NCBI GenBank assembly: GCA_963734635.1
Contig: CAVTIA010000003.1
Span: forward strand, 496,001-560,000
Direction of reading: 5' to 3'
From: DATCJA01 sp963734635
GTDB lineage: Bacteria > Acidobacteriota > Vicinamibacteria > Vicinamibacterales > UBA2999
DNA length: 64,000 bases
The notes beneath the pieces are model-generated. The model had not been told where the DNA came from. It did not search any database and worked only from the letters and a program-made list of their open reading frames with translations. Shown one piece after another: positions 16,721 through 25,386 of this stretch (its first letter is position 1; each line of letters opens with the position of its first letter). Position numbers and translations under genes: made by a program.

Positions 16721-18753
16721 CTAGTCGGCGCCCGCCGCAGTCGCTTGCCGGACCCCCTGTCGCTGCGCGTACTGCTGCCAGTAGCGTGCCTCCGTCGTGC
16801 CCACCGCCATCTTGACGGTCGTGTCATTGATGCCCCGAGCGACTTGTGTCTCCTTCTCCCGATCGATCCACCAGAGAGTTGGGACGTCGCGATAGTCTCC
16901 GATGCGCGTCAGGTAGCCTTCGGGCTGGCCGAACTTGTTCCAGAATGCGATCCGTTGGTACGGCGTGTCCCACGTCAAAACATATGGGTGGATGTTGGCT
17001 AGGATTCCGTCTATTTCGCGGATGATCTCCAATCGCTTCTGGGTGTCGAACTCGCGGTCGTATACGTCCAACAGCTGATCGATGCGCTGGTTCTTGATGC
17101 CAGTGACGTTATTGGTGCTGTTAGCGTCGGCGAGCGTCGATTTGTATGACGTTTCCGGATTGGGGAACAGCAGGCCTGTCCATCCCAAGTAGATCAGGTC
17201 GAATCGCCGGTCACCCATCAGCTGAAACATCGTTTCGGGTGTCAGGAATCGGAGGTTCAACGTCACGCCCAGCTTACGGAGTTCCTCCTGATACGTTGTA
17301 AGCGCCGGCTCCGTGATCTTGTTCGCGTACATCAGTTCCATCGTCAGTGGCTGACCATTGCGCGTGAGCCTGCCCTGCGCATCGCGGTCCTTCCATCCCG
17401 CCTCGGCCAGCAGCTTCACCGCAAGTTGTGGGTCGTACTGCATCTTGGGGTTCTTTGGGTTCTCGTAAATCCCCCCCGAGTAGGTACGAGTCGATCGGAA
17501 TCACCTCGTTGTAAAACAGCTTCTCGACGATCAACGGACGATTCAGCAGATGGGCCAGGGCTTGTCGCACGCGCACGTCGTCAAACGGCGGCTTGCGCAT
17601 GTTGATTGCCATTCCGACAGTTCCCATTGGATTGTCGTTGTAAACCTTGCGCTTCTGGATGAGGCCACGCTGAATTCGGTCGATGTCACCCAGCTCCTGC
17701 ACCCAAAAGGTCGCATTGACGGGCGCGTAGTAGTCGAGGTCTCCGCGCTTGAACATCTCGAAGGCGAGCTTTTGGTCGCGGACGACGATTTCCCGAATCT
17801 CGTCGAAGTTGTTCGAGACCGACGTTGCGTCGGTACGTTCTCGGCCCAGTAATCGTTGCGTCGCCGGATCGTGATGGATCGTCCCTTGGACGACGTCCGC
17901 TTCGTTGACGATGTAGGGTCCGGTGCCTGGCAGCAGCTTGAAGTTGTATTCCTTGAGGTATCGATCACCATCCACGTGTCTTAAGGACATGCGCGAGGAA
18001 GAATGGGCATGATGCCGGCGAAGTAGAGGAAGTTCCGCCAATTGAGCTGAGCGTGCTCGTCAACGCGCACGATGTAGCTTGCTTTCCGCGACAGGCTTGT
18101 CGAACTTCGTCGAACACGAGCTCGGTGCATCGGATCCTGCAGTCCCTTGTCCATCATCAAGGACCAGGTCGCGACGACGTCGTCCGCGACAACCGGCTGG
18201 CCGTCCGACCATCGCGCATTCGGATCGAGGCGGAAGCGATACGTCATTCTGTCCGGCGAGATCTGCCAGTGCGTCGCGAGAACGGGTATGTAGTCGAGTG
18301 TGCGTCGGATGAAGCGTGAGCAGGGTCTCGTAGACCAGATTACCGATCATGTATTCCGGACTCAGTATTCGCTTCGGGGCCACAGTACGTAGGGTGTCGG
18401 AAAGTCCGAGTATGCAACTGGCGGAATACACCGCCCTTGACCGCACGCGGATCGCCAATCAGGTCGAAATCGGTGTTTGTCTCCCACCCCTCACCAGTGA
18501 ACCCACCGCCGCCCTGGTCAGCAGGCACAGACGGATCGGCCCCGCTGTCCGCATCCGGGAACACCGGGTACGCGTTCTTGTCCGTCGCGACTTGACGACC
18601 GTCGGTTGCTGAAGTTGTCGAGCCGCCGGCTCGTTCGTCTGGCGCGGAGCCGCCGCCACAGGCGACCAACAGACTGACGACCGATGTCAGGACGACGAAG
18701 TAACGAGCTGTGCGCATCGGACTAGCCTTTCGCAAGTTCAGCAATAAGTGCAT
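16721..18753 (-). pseudogene. Peptide-binding lipoprotein of the transporter (YejA/SBP family 5), multiply frameshifted
   Basis: The N-terminus is a lipoprotein signal (VVSLLVACGGG, lipobox LVAC). Family-5 binding-protein sequence then continues but changes frame repeatedly: KGGVFRQ..., GPEANTE, YMIGNLVYETLLTLHPT, LDYIPVLATHWQISPDRMTYRF, FDKPVAESK, YIVRVDEHAQLNWRN, HVDGDRYLKEYNFKLLPGTG, and finally YSGGIYENPKNPK at ~17475 onward to the stop at 16721. I count about eight shifts, most between 17985 and 18430; one is an extra C near 17480. Residues stay family-like right up to each junction, so the indels are recent or are sequence errors. Start and end of the intended protein are both present (about 675 residues). 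Confidence 0.85.
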
Positions 18754-18796
18754 CTATACAAAACACATGCTAACCGACGCGCGCTTAAGCCTGGCG

Positions 18797-20764
18797 CTAC
18801 TGTCGGACTTTTCTGATTTCATCCACCGCATGAGGGTTTTCGAGCGACGACAGATCGCCTGCGTCCTGATCGAGATACGCCGATCGAATCACCCGCCGCA
18901 TGACCTTTGCGTTCCGAGTCTTCGGAAGCTCCTGAACGAATTCAACGGCCTGAGGCCGCAGCGGTTTGCCCAGCCGGGTGGCCACCAGCGTCTTCAGCTC
19001 GTCGCCAAGCGTGTCGCTAGCGCTGAAACCCGGGCGCAGCACACAAAAGCAGGCAAGCGCCTGTCCCTTGGAGGCGTCGGGAACTCCAATCGCCGCGGCT
19101 TCTATCACCGCCGGGTGCTCCACGAGCACCGATTCCACTTCGGCCGGGCCCAGCCGCTTGCCCGCGATCTTGATCGTGTCATCCGAGCGGCCAAGGATGT
19201 ACCACAGTCCGTCATCGTCGATCGCAGCCCAGTCGCCATGAACCCACACACCGGGGAAGCGCGACCAATAGGTTTGCTCATACCGCTCCGGGTCGCGCCA
19301 GAAGCCGCGCGTCATCCCGATCCATGGGGCGCGTACCACCAGCTCACCGACTTGATTGCGCACCGGACGACCCTGATCATCGACTACATCCGCGGCAATG
19401 CCGGGCGGCGGGCCTGCAAATGAACACGGCTTCATCGGCGTGAGCACGTTGCCGGCGACGAGCCCCCCGGACGTTTCGGTCCCCCCCGAGTAGTTGATGA
19501 TCGGGATCCGGCCGCCCCCGGCCGTCTCAAAGAGCCACCGCCATGATTCCGGGTTCCAAGGCTCGCCCGTCGAGCCCAAGATCCGGAGCGTGGACAGATT
19601 ATGCGAGCGAACCGGCTGTTCGCCGTGACGCATCAAGGCTCGGATGAGCGTCGGCGAAACGCCGAGGATACTAACATTGTGACGCTCGACGAGCGCCCAG
19701 AGCCGGTCCGGCCCTGGGTAGTCCAGAGCTCCGTCGTACAGCACCATCGTCCCGCCGAGCAGTGTCATTCCGAACACTTCCCAGGGCCCCATCATCCAGC
19801 CCATGTCCGTCACCCAGAACATGGTGTCGGTGTCGCGCGCGTCCATGCAGTGGACCATGTCTTGCGCGGCCTTGATGGGAAATCCGCAGTGGGTGTGAAC
19901 GGCGCCCTTTGGGCGCCCGGTCGTGCCCGAGGTGTAAATGACCATCAATGCGTCTTCCGCGTCGGTGCGCACCGTATCGCAGCGGTCCGATTGACGGGTA
20001 ACGAGCTCAGGCCAGCGGTGATCGCGTCCGCTGGTCATGGGCACTGTCGTACCGAGGCGCGGCACAACCAAAACGCATCGAATTGACGAGACCGCCTCGG
20101 CGACGAGGTCGGCCGTGGCCTTCATCGCGACAGCCTGGCCGCGTCGCCAGAAGCCGTCGGCGGTGACGAGCATGGTGGCTTCCGCATCACGAACGCGTGC
20201 GGCTGCGGCCTCGGCGCCGTATCCGGAGAAAAGTGGAAGGATGCTCGCTCCGAGCTTGATCGTCGCGAAAAACGACACGATGAGCTCGGGGCACATGGGC
20301 ATGAACAACGCGACGCGATCGCCCTGGTGCACACCGAGCTCGCGGAAAGCATTGGCGCAGCGATTCACCTCGGCGTACAACTCGCCGTACGTGAGCACAC
20401 GAGTGATGCCCTCTTCACCCTCCCATCGCAACGCAGCCTTGTGCTCGACCGCCGAGCCCATCCACTTGTCCAGACAGTTATGGACGATGTTGAGGCGGGC
20501 GCCGATGCACCAGCGTGTCCACGCAATCCCGCGCGACCTGTCGAGAAGCTGCTGGTAGGGCTCGTAGAACTCGATGCCCAGGTCGTCGAATACCGCCTCC
20601 CAGAACCATTCGAGATCGTGGGTCGATCGGCGAAGCAGGTCGTCGTAGCTCGAAATGCCATGACGACGCATGAACGCCGCCAGCCGGCTGCCGTCGCGGT
20701 ATTCGGGAGTGGGTCGCCAGGCGATTTCACCGCCAAAGGCGAACTCGTCGGTCATTCGTGGCAT
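18797..20764 (-). CDS. AMP-forming acyl-CoA synthetase, acetyl-CoA-synthetase-like
   Basis: 655 aa, adenylate-forming enzyme activating a short carboxylic acid to its CoA ester. An N-terminal ACS cap (FWEAVFDDLGIEFYEPY) precedes the AMP-binding core with IYTSGTTGRPKGAVHTH, WVTDMGWMMGPWE, NYSGGTETSGG and HGDWAAIDDDGLWYILGRSDDTIK; the C-terminal LPKTRNAKVMRR carries the conserved catalytic Lys, which can be acetylated in this family. Acetate, propionate or acetoacetate are all possible substrates. Start at ATG 20764 or 20755. Ends 43 bases before the broken binding-protein gene on the same strand. Confidence 0.88.
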   Translation of the reverse strand: MPRMTDEFAFGGEIAWRPTPEYRDGSRLAAFMRRHGISSYDDLLRRSTHDLEWFWEAVFDDLGIEFYEPYQQLLDRSRGIAWTRWCIGARLNIVHNCLDKWMGSAVEHKAALRWEGEEGITRVLTYGELYAEVNRCANAFRELGVHQGDRVALFMPMCPELIVSFFATIKLGASILPLFSGYGAEAAAARVRDAEATMLVTADGFWRRGQAVAMKATADLVAEAVSSIRCVLVVPRLGTTVPMTSGRDHRWPELVTRQSDRCDTVRTDAEDALMVIYTSGTTGRPKGAVHTHCGFPIKAAQDMVHCMDARDTDTMFWVTDMGWMMGPWEVFGMTLLGGTMVLYDGALDYPGPDRLWALVERHNVSILGVSPTLIRALMRHGEQPVRSHNLSTLRILGSTGEPWNPESWRWLFETAGGGRIPIINYSGGTETSGGLVAGNVLTPMKPCSFAGPPPGIAADVVDDQGRPVRNQVGELVVRAPWIGMTRGFWRDPERYEQTYWSRFPGVWVHGDWAAIDDDGLWYILGRSDDTIKIAGKRLGPAEVESVLVEHPAVIEAAAIGVPDASKGQALACFCVLRPGFSASDTLGDELKTLVATRLGKPLRPQAVEFVQELPKTRNAKVMRRVIRSAYLDQDAGDLSSLENPHAVDEIRKVRQ

Positions 20765-20775
20765 CTGAACTATCT

Positions 20776-20877
20776 TAGGCCCCAGGGCTCAGGCCCCAGG
20801 GCTGAGGGCTACAAAGGCACCCGGCACCATAGGCACCCAGGCACCCCAGGCACTATAGGCACCTCAGGCACACCTGA
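20776..20877. repeat. Low-complexity direct repeats upstream of two divergent genes
   Basis: CCCCAGGGCT units (20780-20810) are followed by several AGGCACC/GGCACC units up to 20877. The CAGGGC part resembles TAGGCCTCAGGGCCC near 37047 and AGGCCTCAGGGCCC near 48062. The stretch separates the ligase from the JAMM gene and would hold both promoters; none is obvious. Confidence 0.55.
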
Positions 20878-20881
20878 TCTG

Positions 20882-21337
20882 ATGCGCGTCCGACAGACAG
20901 TACTCGAGACAATCGTGGCCCATGCGCGGCGGGATGTGCCGCGTGAATGCTGCGGACTGCTGATTGGGACCGATACCGAAGTGATGGAAGCCGTCCCTGC
21001 GTCGAACGACGCGGATGATCCGCTTCGGCGATACGAGGTGTCTCCAATCGCGCATCTGGCGCAGATCAGGCGGTGTCGCGAGTTGGCGAAGGCGACAGGC
21101 GTCAACGTCGGTGTCGTGGGGGCCTATCACTCACATCCGCGCAGCGCGGCTGAGCCGTCGCCCACCGATCGCGAGCAGGCGTTCGAGGACTTTCTGTACG
21201 TGATTGCCGGGCCTGTCGAAGATGCGCTGCCGCTCGATGTTCGCGCATACCGGCTCAGGAACGGGCATTTTGAGGCCGTGGAGCTGATCGTCGACGAACG
21301 TCCTGAAGCAGCGTCTCCACCCGCGACAACACGGTAG
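20882..21337 (+). CDS. JAMM/MPN-domain zinc metalloprotease
   Basis: 151 aa stand-alone JAMM protein (peptidase family M67). The zinc motif is complete: Glu22 in PRECCGLL and HSHPRSAAEPSPTD giving H83-x-H85, Ser93 and Asp96, exactly HxH-x7-S-x2-D. Bacterial members process sulfur-carrier or ubiquitin-like proteins, or act in siderophore or cysteine metabolism; no partner ubiquitin-like gene is next to it. ATG 20882 chosen because the domain starts there; the frame is open far upstream but over the ligase gene's antisense. Its last 83 bases overlap the 3' end of the convergent glycosyltransferase. Confidence 0.82.
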   Translation: MRVRQTVLETIVAHARRDVPRECCGLLIGTDTEVMEAVPASNDADDPLRRYEVSPIAHLAQIRRCRELAKATGVNVGVVGAYHSHPRSAAEPSPTDREQAFEDFLYVIAGPVEDALPLDVRAYRLRNGHFEAVELIVDERPEAASPPATTR

Positions 21338-22457
21338 GCCATCGGTACTCGCGATCGACGTATGCGAGTCCTTGTTCGCCCATGGCGTCGCGTTCGGCCG
21401 GCCGGTTCAAAAGGAAGTCAGCCGCCTCGTCGAACTCCGCCGGGAACATGTAGTAGAGGCCGCCGTTCGCGCGGCGTACCTGTCCCGCGAGCACTTTGCA
21501 GCGGCCATTGACGAGAGCGGGGATGCCGTGGTTCCACGCTTCGAGCAGCACGATGCTGAGGCTTTCGTACCAGGACGGCACGACGAGGGCCCGGGCATGT
21601 GCAAGGAGCGCTTCGCGCACCTCGTTCGAGACGTACCCGAGCGCAAGAATTCTCGGGTTCGACGGAATCTGCATCTTTGCCGGCCCAGCGAGCACGAGCG
21701 CGACGTCGGGACGTGCAGAGGCATACTCCTCGAAGTTCTCGAGAAGCGCGTCGCACCCCTTGTTGCGATCCACGCGGCCGAGATAGAGCAAATAGTTCTG
21801 TGGAATGCCAAGCGCATCAAGCGGTGCGCGCGTCATTCCGGCAGTCGACACCGGCTCGAGTCCGCTCCCTACGACCATCGACGGAACAAGAGGCCGATAC
21901 GCACGGCTGGAGACGAGCTGCTCTTCTTCGGGGGTCAGGAACATGTAGCCGGCCGGCTTGTCGAAAAACGGAGGCAGCACATCGAGGTTGATCGCTGCAT
22001 CGTCCTCCGCGGTCGGCACGAGTACAGCTCGGTCCGCCACGACTGGCAAGCCGAAGTACGACTGGTAATAGCGGAACGTCCAGAACACGACGAGATCGAA
22101 CTCATGCCCGTGCGCGCGGAGATACTCGACCAGCTCCGGCGTCTCCGGTCCGTTCTCGCGAAACCACTCTTCCTGCCGCTCGCGCGATGCACCCCCCTCG
22201 AAAACCTCGTCGCTCAAGTCGGCAAACACTTTCATGCGACGCGGCCGTGCAACAGGAAACCGAAGCACCTGGACGCTGTGCTCAACCGTGCGCCCAGGGG
22301 GGAACGCATTCTCCCACGTCACGTAATCGCTGGCGCATGTCGTCAGGACGGTGATGTCGTGGCGCCCCGACAGCCGCTCGGCCAGCTCGCGACAGTGCCC
22401 CTCGGAGCCGCCGGCAATTTCGGCCCCGTACCGCTGCACGACGAAAGCGAGCTTCAT
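21255..22457 (-). CDS. Glycosyltransferase family 4 (GT-B fold)
   Basis: 400 aa. N-terminal acceptor half begins KLAFVVQRYGAEIAGGSEGH, and the C-terminal donor half has YLLYLGRVDRNKGCDALLENF, ALVVPSWYESLSIVLLEAWNHGIPAL with the E-x7-E-type nucleotide-sugar motif of GT4. Likely adds a sugar to a surface polysaccharide or glycolipid at the cytoplasmic membrane; donor and acceptor unknown. ATGA overlap with the upstream 178-aa gene suggests a two- or three-gene operon. Confidence 0.88.
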   Translation of the reverse strand: MKLAFVVQRYGAEIAGGSEGHCRELAERLSGRHDITVLTTCASDYVTWENAFPPGRTVEHSVQVLRFPVARPRRMKVFADLSDEVFEGGASRERQEEWFRENGPETPELVEYLRAHGHEFDLVVFWTFRYYQSYFGLPVVADRAVLVPTAEDDAAINLDVLPPFFDKPAGYMFLTPEEEQLVSSRAYRPLVPSMVVGSGLEPVSTAGMTRAPLDALGIPQNYLLYLGRVDRNKGCDALLENFEEYASARPDVALVLAGPAKMQIPSNPRILALGYVSNEVREALLAHARALVVPSWYESLSIVLLEAWNHGIPALVNGRCKVLAGQVRRANGGLYYMFPAEFDEAADFLLNRPAERDAMGEQGLAYVDREYRWPTVLSRVETLLQDVRRRSAPRPQNARS

Positions 22458-22990
22458 CGGCTCTGGGGCGAATCGGTTTGCGTGTCGCGTCCGCTGGCAG
22501 GTCCCGTGCTCATCGGTGAGGTGGTCGAGTGCGGAAGGGTGCCCGACAGTCGACGCACTTCGCGCCGCAGGAGTGCCGTTTCCAACGCAAGCTCTTGTAC
22601 ACAGGCAAAGAGGACGTGGTTGATCCGGCGCTGGCGCTCGAAATTATCCCGGCTGTATTCGTACATCCAGCGCAGAAGCGGCATCAGTACGCGCTGCTTG
22701 ACGAACAGAATCAGGGATGCCGCACCGGTGGCCCGGTGCGATCGATACGCCATCTTGGTCGTGAGGCGCCAGGTGTCGGGCTCGCCGAGGAGCTCGGGAA
22801 GTATCAGGCGGGCATGCTCGGGGGTGCTGACGGCGGCACGCATCACCCCCTCGACGTCGGCGAACACCGCTGGATCCGCGAACGCTTCGCTTCCAGCCTC
22901 GACAAGCTGCCCGCGCAGCCGCTCGCGGACGCGGCCATGCAGCTCCGCCATGACCGCGTCGACATCGACGCCTGCGGCGTCACCTGCCAA
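22454..22990 (-). CDS. Hypothetical protein upstream of the GT4 gene
   Basis: 178 aa, not confidently assigned. Mostly helical, charged, with segments FVKQRVLMPLLRWMYEYSRDNFERQRRINHV-like (basic, amphipathic) and a coiled-coil-prone LALETALLRREVRRL; C-terminal ~25 residues are Ser/Thr/Pro rich. Similar helical proteins lie beside glycosyltransferase and methyltransferase genes in polysaccharide clusters, from memory. Its start overlaps the end of the 22980-23423 gene and its stop overlaps the GT4 start (ATGA), so all three are probably expressed together. Confidence 0.7.
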   Translation of the reverse strand: MAGDAAGVDVDAVMAELHGRVRERLRGQLVEAGSEAFADPAVFADVEGVMRAAVSTPEHARLILPELLGEPDTWRLTTKMAYRSHRATGAASLILFVKQRVLMPLLRWMYEYSRDNFERQRRINHVLFACVQELALETALLRREVRRLSGTLPHSTTSPMSTGPASGRDTQTDSPQSR

Positions 22991-23423
22991 AGCCTTCGCC
23001 TGCTCCCGATCGCACGGTGACGTTGGTGCTGGCGGCGGCGACCTGCTTCGTCTTCTGCTTCAGCCTGAAGAAGACCCGGTACGCCCCGCCCTGCCGGTAT
23101 ATGTGCTCGGCTGAAAAGCGGCGCTGAATCGTGCTCTTGCCTGCTTCGTACGGATCGCAGTCGCTGGAGTTCTCCGACATCGTGCCGTCACCCCAGTCCC
23201 ATTCGATCGTGGCGCAGTAGAAATCAGCGAAGTCGTCGCTCCCGTCGCGAAGCTCTGCGCCGGCACGTACGCGCAAGGGGGTGAACCCGACCGGTGGTGT
23301 CACCCGAACAGTCAGCGTCGGTTTTCTGGCCTCCTGCTGCTGCGCACGCACGCCGAGTGCGAGGAGCGGCAACACAGCCAGGGCACCAACGATCCGCCAA
23401 CGAGCGCGACGGGGATCGGTCAT
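22980..23423 (-). CDS. Secreted PKD-like domain protein
   Basis: 147 aa. Signal peptide IVGALAVLPLLALGVRAQ, then a single immunoglobulin-like PKD-type domain: TLTVRVTPPVGFTPLRVRAGAEL, EWDWGDGTMSENSSDCDPY (WDWGDGT is the PKD hallmark), HIYRQGGAYRVFF and STNVTVRS. Two Cys in FYCATIE and SDCDPY could form a disulphide. Likely periplasmic or surface protein. ATG 23423 chosen for the signal peptide; the frame extends to 23507. First gene of a small operon with the GT4 and divergent from pepA. Confidence 0.75.
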   Translation of the reverse strand: MTDPRRARWRIVGALAVLPLLALGVRAQQQEARKPTLTVRVTPPVGFTPLRVRAGAELRDGSDDFADFYCATIEWDWGDGTMSENSSDCDPYEAGKSTIQRRFSAEHIYRQGGAYRVFFRLKQKTKQVAAASTNVTVRSGAGEGFGR

Positions 23424-23509
23424 ACTAGGCCTCGTATCAGAGTACGATTCTAAGCTGGTCCCTCCAGCCGGACAAGCAAGAGCAGCCGAGAAAGCGCAGA
23501 CACGCATCG

Positions 23510-25024
23510 ATGCAGATCGTTCATCAGACGCTGTCGGTCGCTGTGACCGCAGGGCCCGCCCGCGACATCGACGCCGACCTTCTGGTTTTTCCCGTCCTCG
23601 ACGACGATGACCTTGCAGACGAACCCGATCTCGATCATGCGTCGGGGGGTGAAATCAGTGCCGCGCGGCGGCGCGGTGAGTTCAAAGGCAAGCTGTACGA
23701 GTTGTTCATCACGACGGTACACGGCTGGAAAACCCCGCGCGTGGCGCTGGTCGGGCTCGGATCACGGAAGGAATTCGCAATAGATCGCCTTCGTCGCGCC
23801 GCATCAACTGCGGGGCTGGCCGCGCGCCAGCGCGGCATGACGCGCATGGCGATCGTCGTCCACCCGGGCGCGCATGTATCTCCGGGCGATGCGGCGCAGG
23901 CACTTGCCGAGGGCGCCTTTCTTGCCAATTTCGAAGCTGCCTCGTACAAGACCGTCGATCCGCCGCGTGTCTGGCTCGACTCGGTGACGCTGCGTGTCGG
24001 CGGCGACGCCAACGCCGTTGACCGCGGAGCCGAGCGGGGCCGCGTTCTCGGTGAATGCACGAATCTGGCGCGTGAACTGGCGAACGAGCCGGCGAATACC
24101 CTCACACCGCGCGTGTTCGCGGAACGTGCTGCCGGAATGGCCAGAGAAGCGGGGCTCGCGGTCGACGTACTCGATGAAAAGCGCATCGCGGAGCTCAAGA
24201 TGGGCCTGCTCCTTGGCGTCGCGCAGGGCAGTGCCGAACCGCCCAGGCTTGTGGTGCTTCGGCACGAGCCGAAGTCCGCCGCCGCACAGCCGGTGCTCGG
24301 GTTGATTGGCAAGGGCATCACATTCGACACCGGCGGCATCTCGATCAAGCCTGCCGAGAACATGGACAAGATGAAGGACGACATGTCCGGTGGGGCTGCC
24401 GTTCTTGCAGCGATGTGTGCAATCTCGCGCCTTCGCGCACCGGTACGTTGCATCGGCATGATTCCGATGACGGAAAACATGCCGGGCGGCAAGGCGATGA
24501 AGCCGGGCGACGTGCTGACGAGTGCCGAAGGCAAGACGGTGGAAGTGCTGAACACCGATGCGGAAGGCCGGCTGATTCTCGGTGATGCGGTGTGGTATGC
24601 GCGCCGCCTCGGCGCGACGCATCTGGTAGACGTGGCGACACTCACGGGCGCCTGCGTCGTTGCCCTCGGCCGTTCCACGAGCGGCCTGTTCGGAACGCCG
24701 GAGCTGTGGGTCGAACACGTTCGCCGCGCCAGTGAGCGGGCTGGCGATCGAAGCTGGCCGATGCCCGTGTTCGACGATTACAAGGAGCTCTTCAAGAGCG
24801 AGATCGCCGATTTCGCGAATACCGGCGGGCGAGCCGGAGGTGCAATTACGGCAGCGCTCTTCATCAAGGAATTCACCGGTGATCTGCCGTGGGCTCACCT
24901 CGACATCGCGGGCACTGCGTGGGTCGAGGATCCGAAGCCGTATCTGCCCAAAGGGCCAACGGGCGTCGGCGTGCGCACGTTGGCCGAGCTCGCCCTGGGC
25001 GTCGAGGAGTGGGGTAAGCTGTAA
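23510..25024 (+). CDS. pepA: Leucyl aminopeptidase (M17)
   Basis: 504 aa cytosolic dizinc aminopeptidase releasing N-terminal residues from peptides. C-terminal catalytic half has GKGITFDTGGISIKP (metal-binding Lys and Asp), KDDMSGGAA, MPGGKAMKPGDV, the hallmark NTDAEGRLIL and VATLTGA; N-terminal macro-like domain covers ~1-170. Full length and intact. In some bacteria PepA also binds DNA in Xer recombination; no evidence for that here. The small membrane gene follows 6 bases after its stop. Confidence 0.95.
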   Translation: MQIVHQTLSVAVTAGPARDIDADLLVFPVLDDDDLADEPDLDHASGGEISAARRRGEFKGKLYELFITTVHGWKTPRVALVGLGSRKEFAIDRLRRAASTAGLAARQRGMTRMAIVVHPGAHVSPGDAAQALAEGAFLANFEAASYKTVDPPRVWLDSVTLRVGGDANAVDRGAERGRVLGECTNLARELANEPANTLTPRVFAERAAGMAREAGLAVDVLDEKRIAELKMGLLLGVAQGSAEPPRLVVLRHEPKSAAAQPVLGLIGKGITFDTGGISIKPAENMDKMKDDMSGGAAVLAAMCAISRLRAPVRCIGMIPMTENMPGGKAMKPGDVLTSAEGKTVEVLNTDAEGRLILGDAVWYARRLGATHLVDVATLTGACVVALGRSTSGLFGTPELWVEHVRRASERAGDRSWPMPVFDDYKELFKSEIADFANTGGRAGGAITAALFIKEFTGDLPWAHLDIAGTAWVEDPKPYLPKGPTGVGVRTLAELALGVEEWGKL

Positions 25025-25030
25025 GAAGAC

Positions 25031-25270
25031 ATGTTGTTCTTTCTCCAGCAACAGCCCATCGTTGTTGACGTCGTCAAGCAACCCACGCCGACACAGGACA
25101 TCAGCATCGACTACGTCATCACGATGTTTCAGACCGCCGGAGTATTCCTGCTCCTGGCGGCCGTTGGCGGTCTCATCGTCGGCGCGATCTTCGTGGTGTT
25201 CAGGCGGTTCAGAGACGCTTCCGCGGCGTCGACGACCAACGAGACCGATCACGTAAAGCTACGAATCTGA
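25031..25270 (+). CDS. Small single-pass membrane protein
   Basis: 79 aa. One transmembrane segment (AGVFLLLAAVGGLIVGAIFVVF) followed by basic RRFRD, giving a cytoplasmic tail of ~20 residues; the ~35 N-terminal residues would be outside. No family recognised. Six bases after pepA, so probably co-transcribed. Confidence 0.7.
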   Translation: MLFFLQQQPIVVDVVKQPTPTQDISIDYVITMFQTAGVFLLLAAVGGLIVGAIFVVFRRFRDASAASTTNETDHVKLRI

Positions 25271-25386
25271 CTCCGATTAACGATCGCCTGCGGCCAGTCG
25301 GTTTGTCGACTCACCGCGTTGTCATTCGATCGCTCCGTTGACCATGGCACGCTGTTCTGCTGCAGCAGCGGGTGGCCGATGCGAGC

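Noticed and set aside
21372..23114. Long open frame antisense to the glycosyltransferase and helical-protein genes
   Set aside because: No domain recognised; the opposite strand has overlapping, motif-bearing genes.
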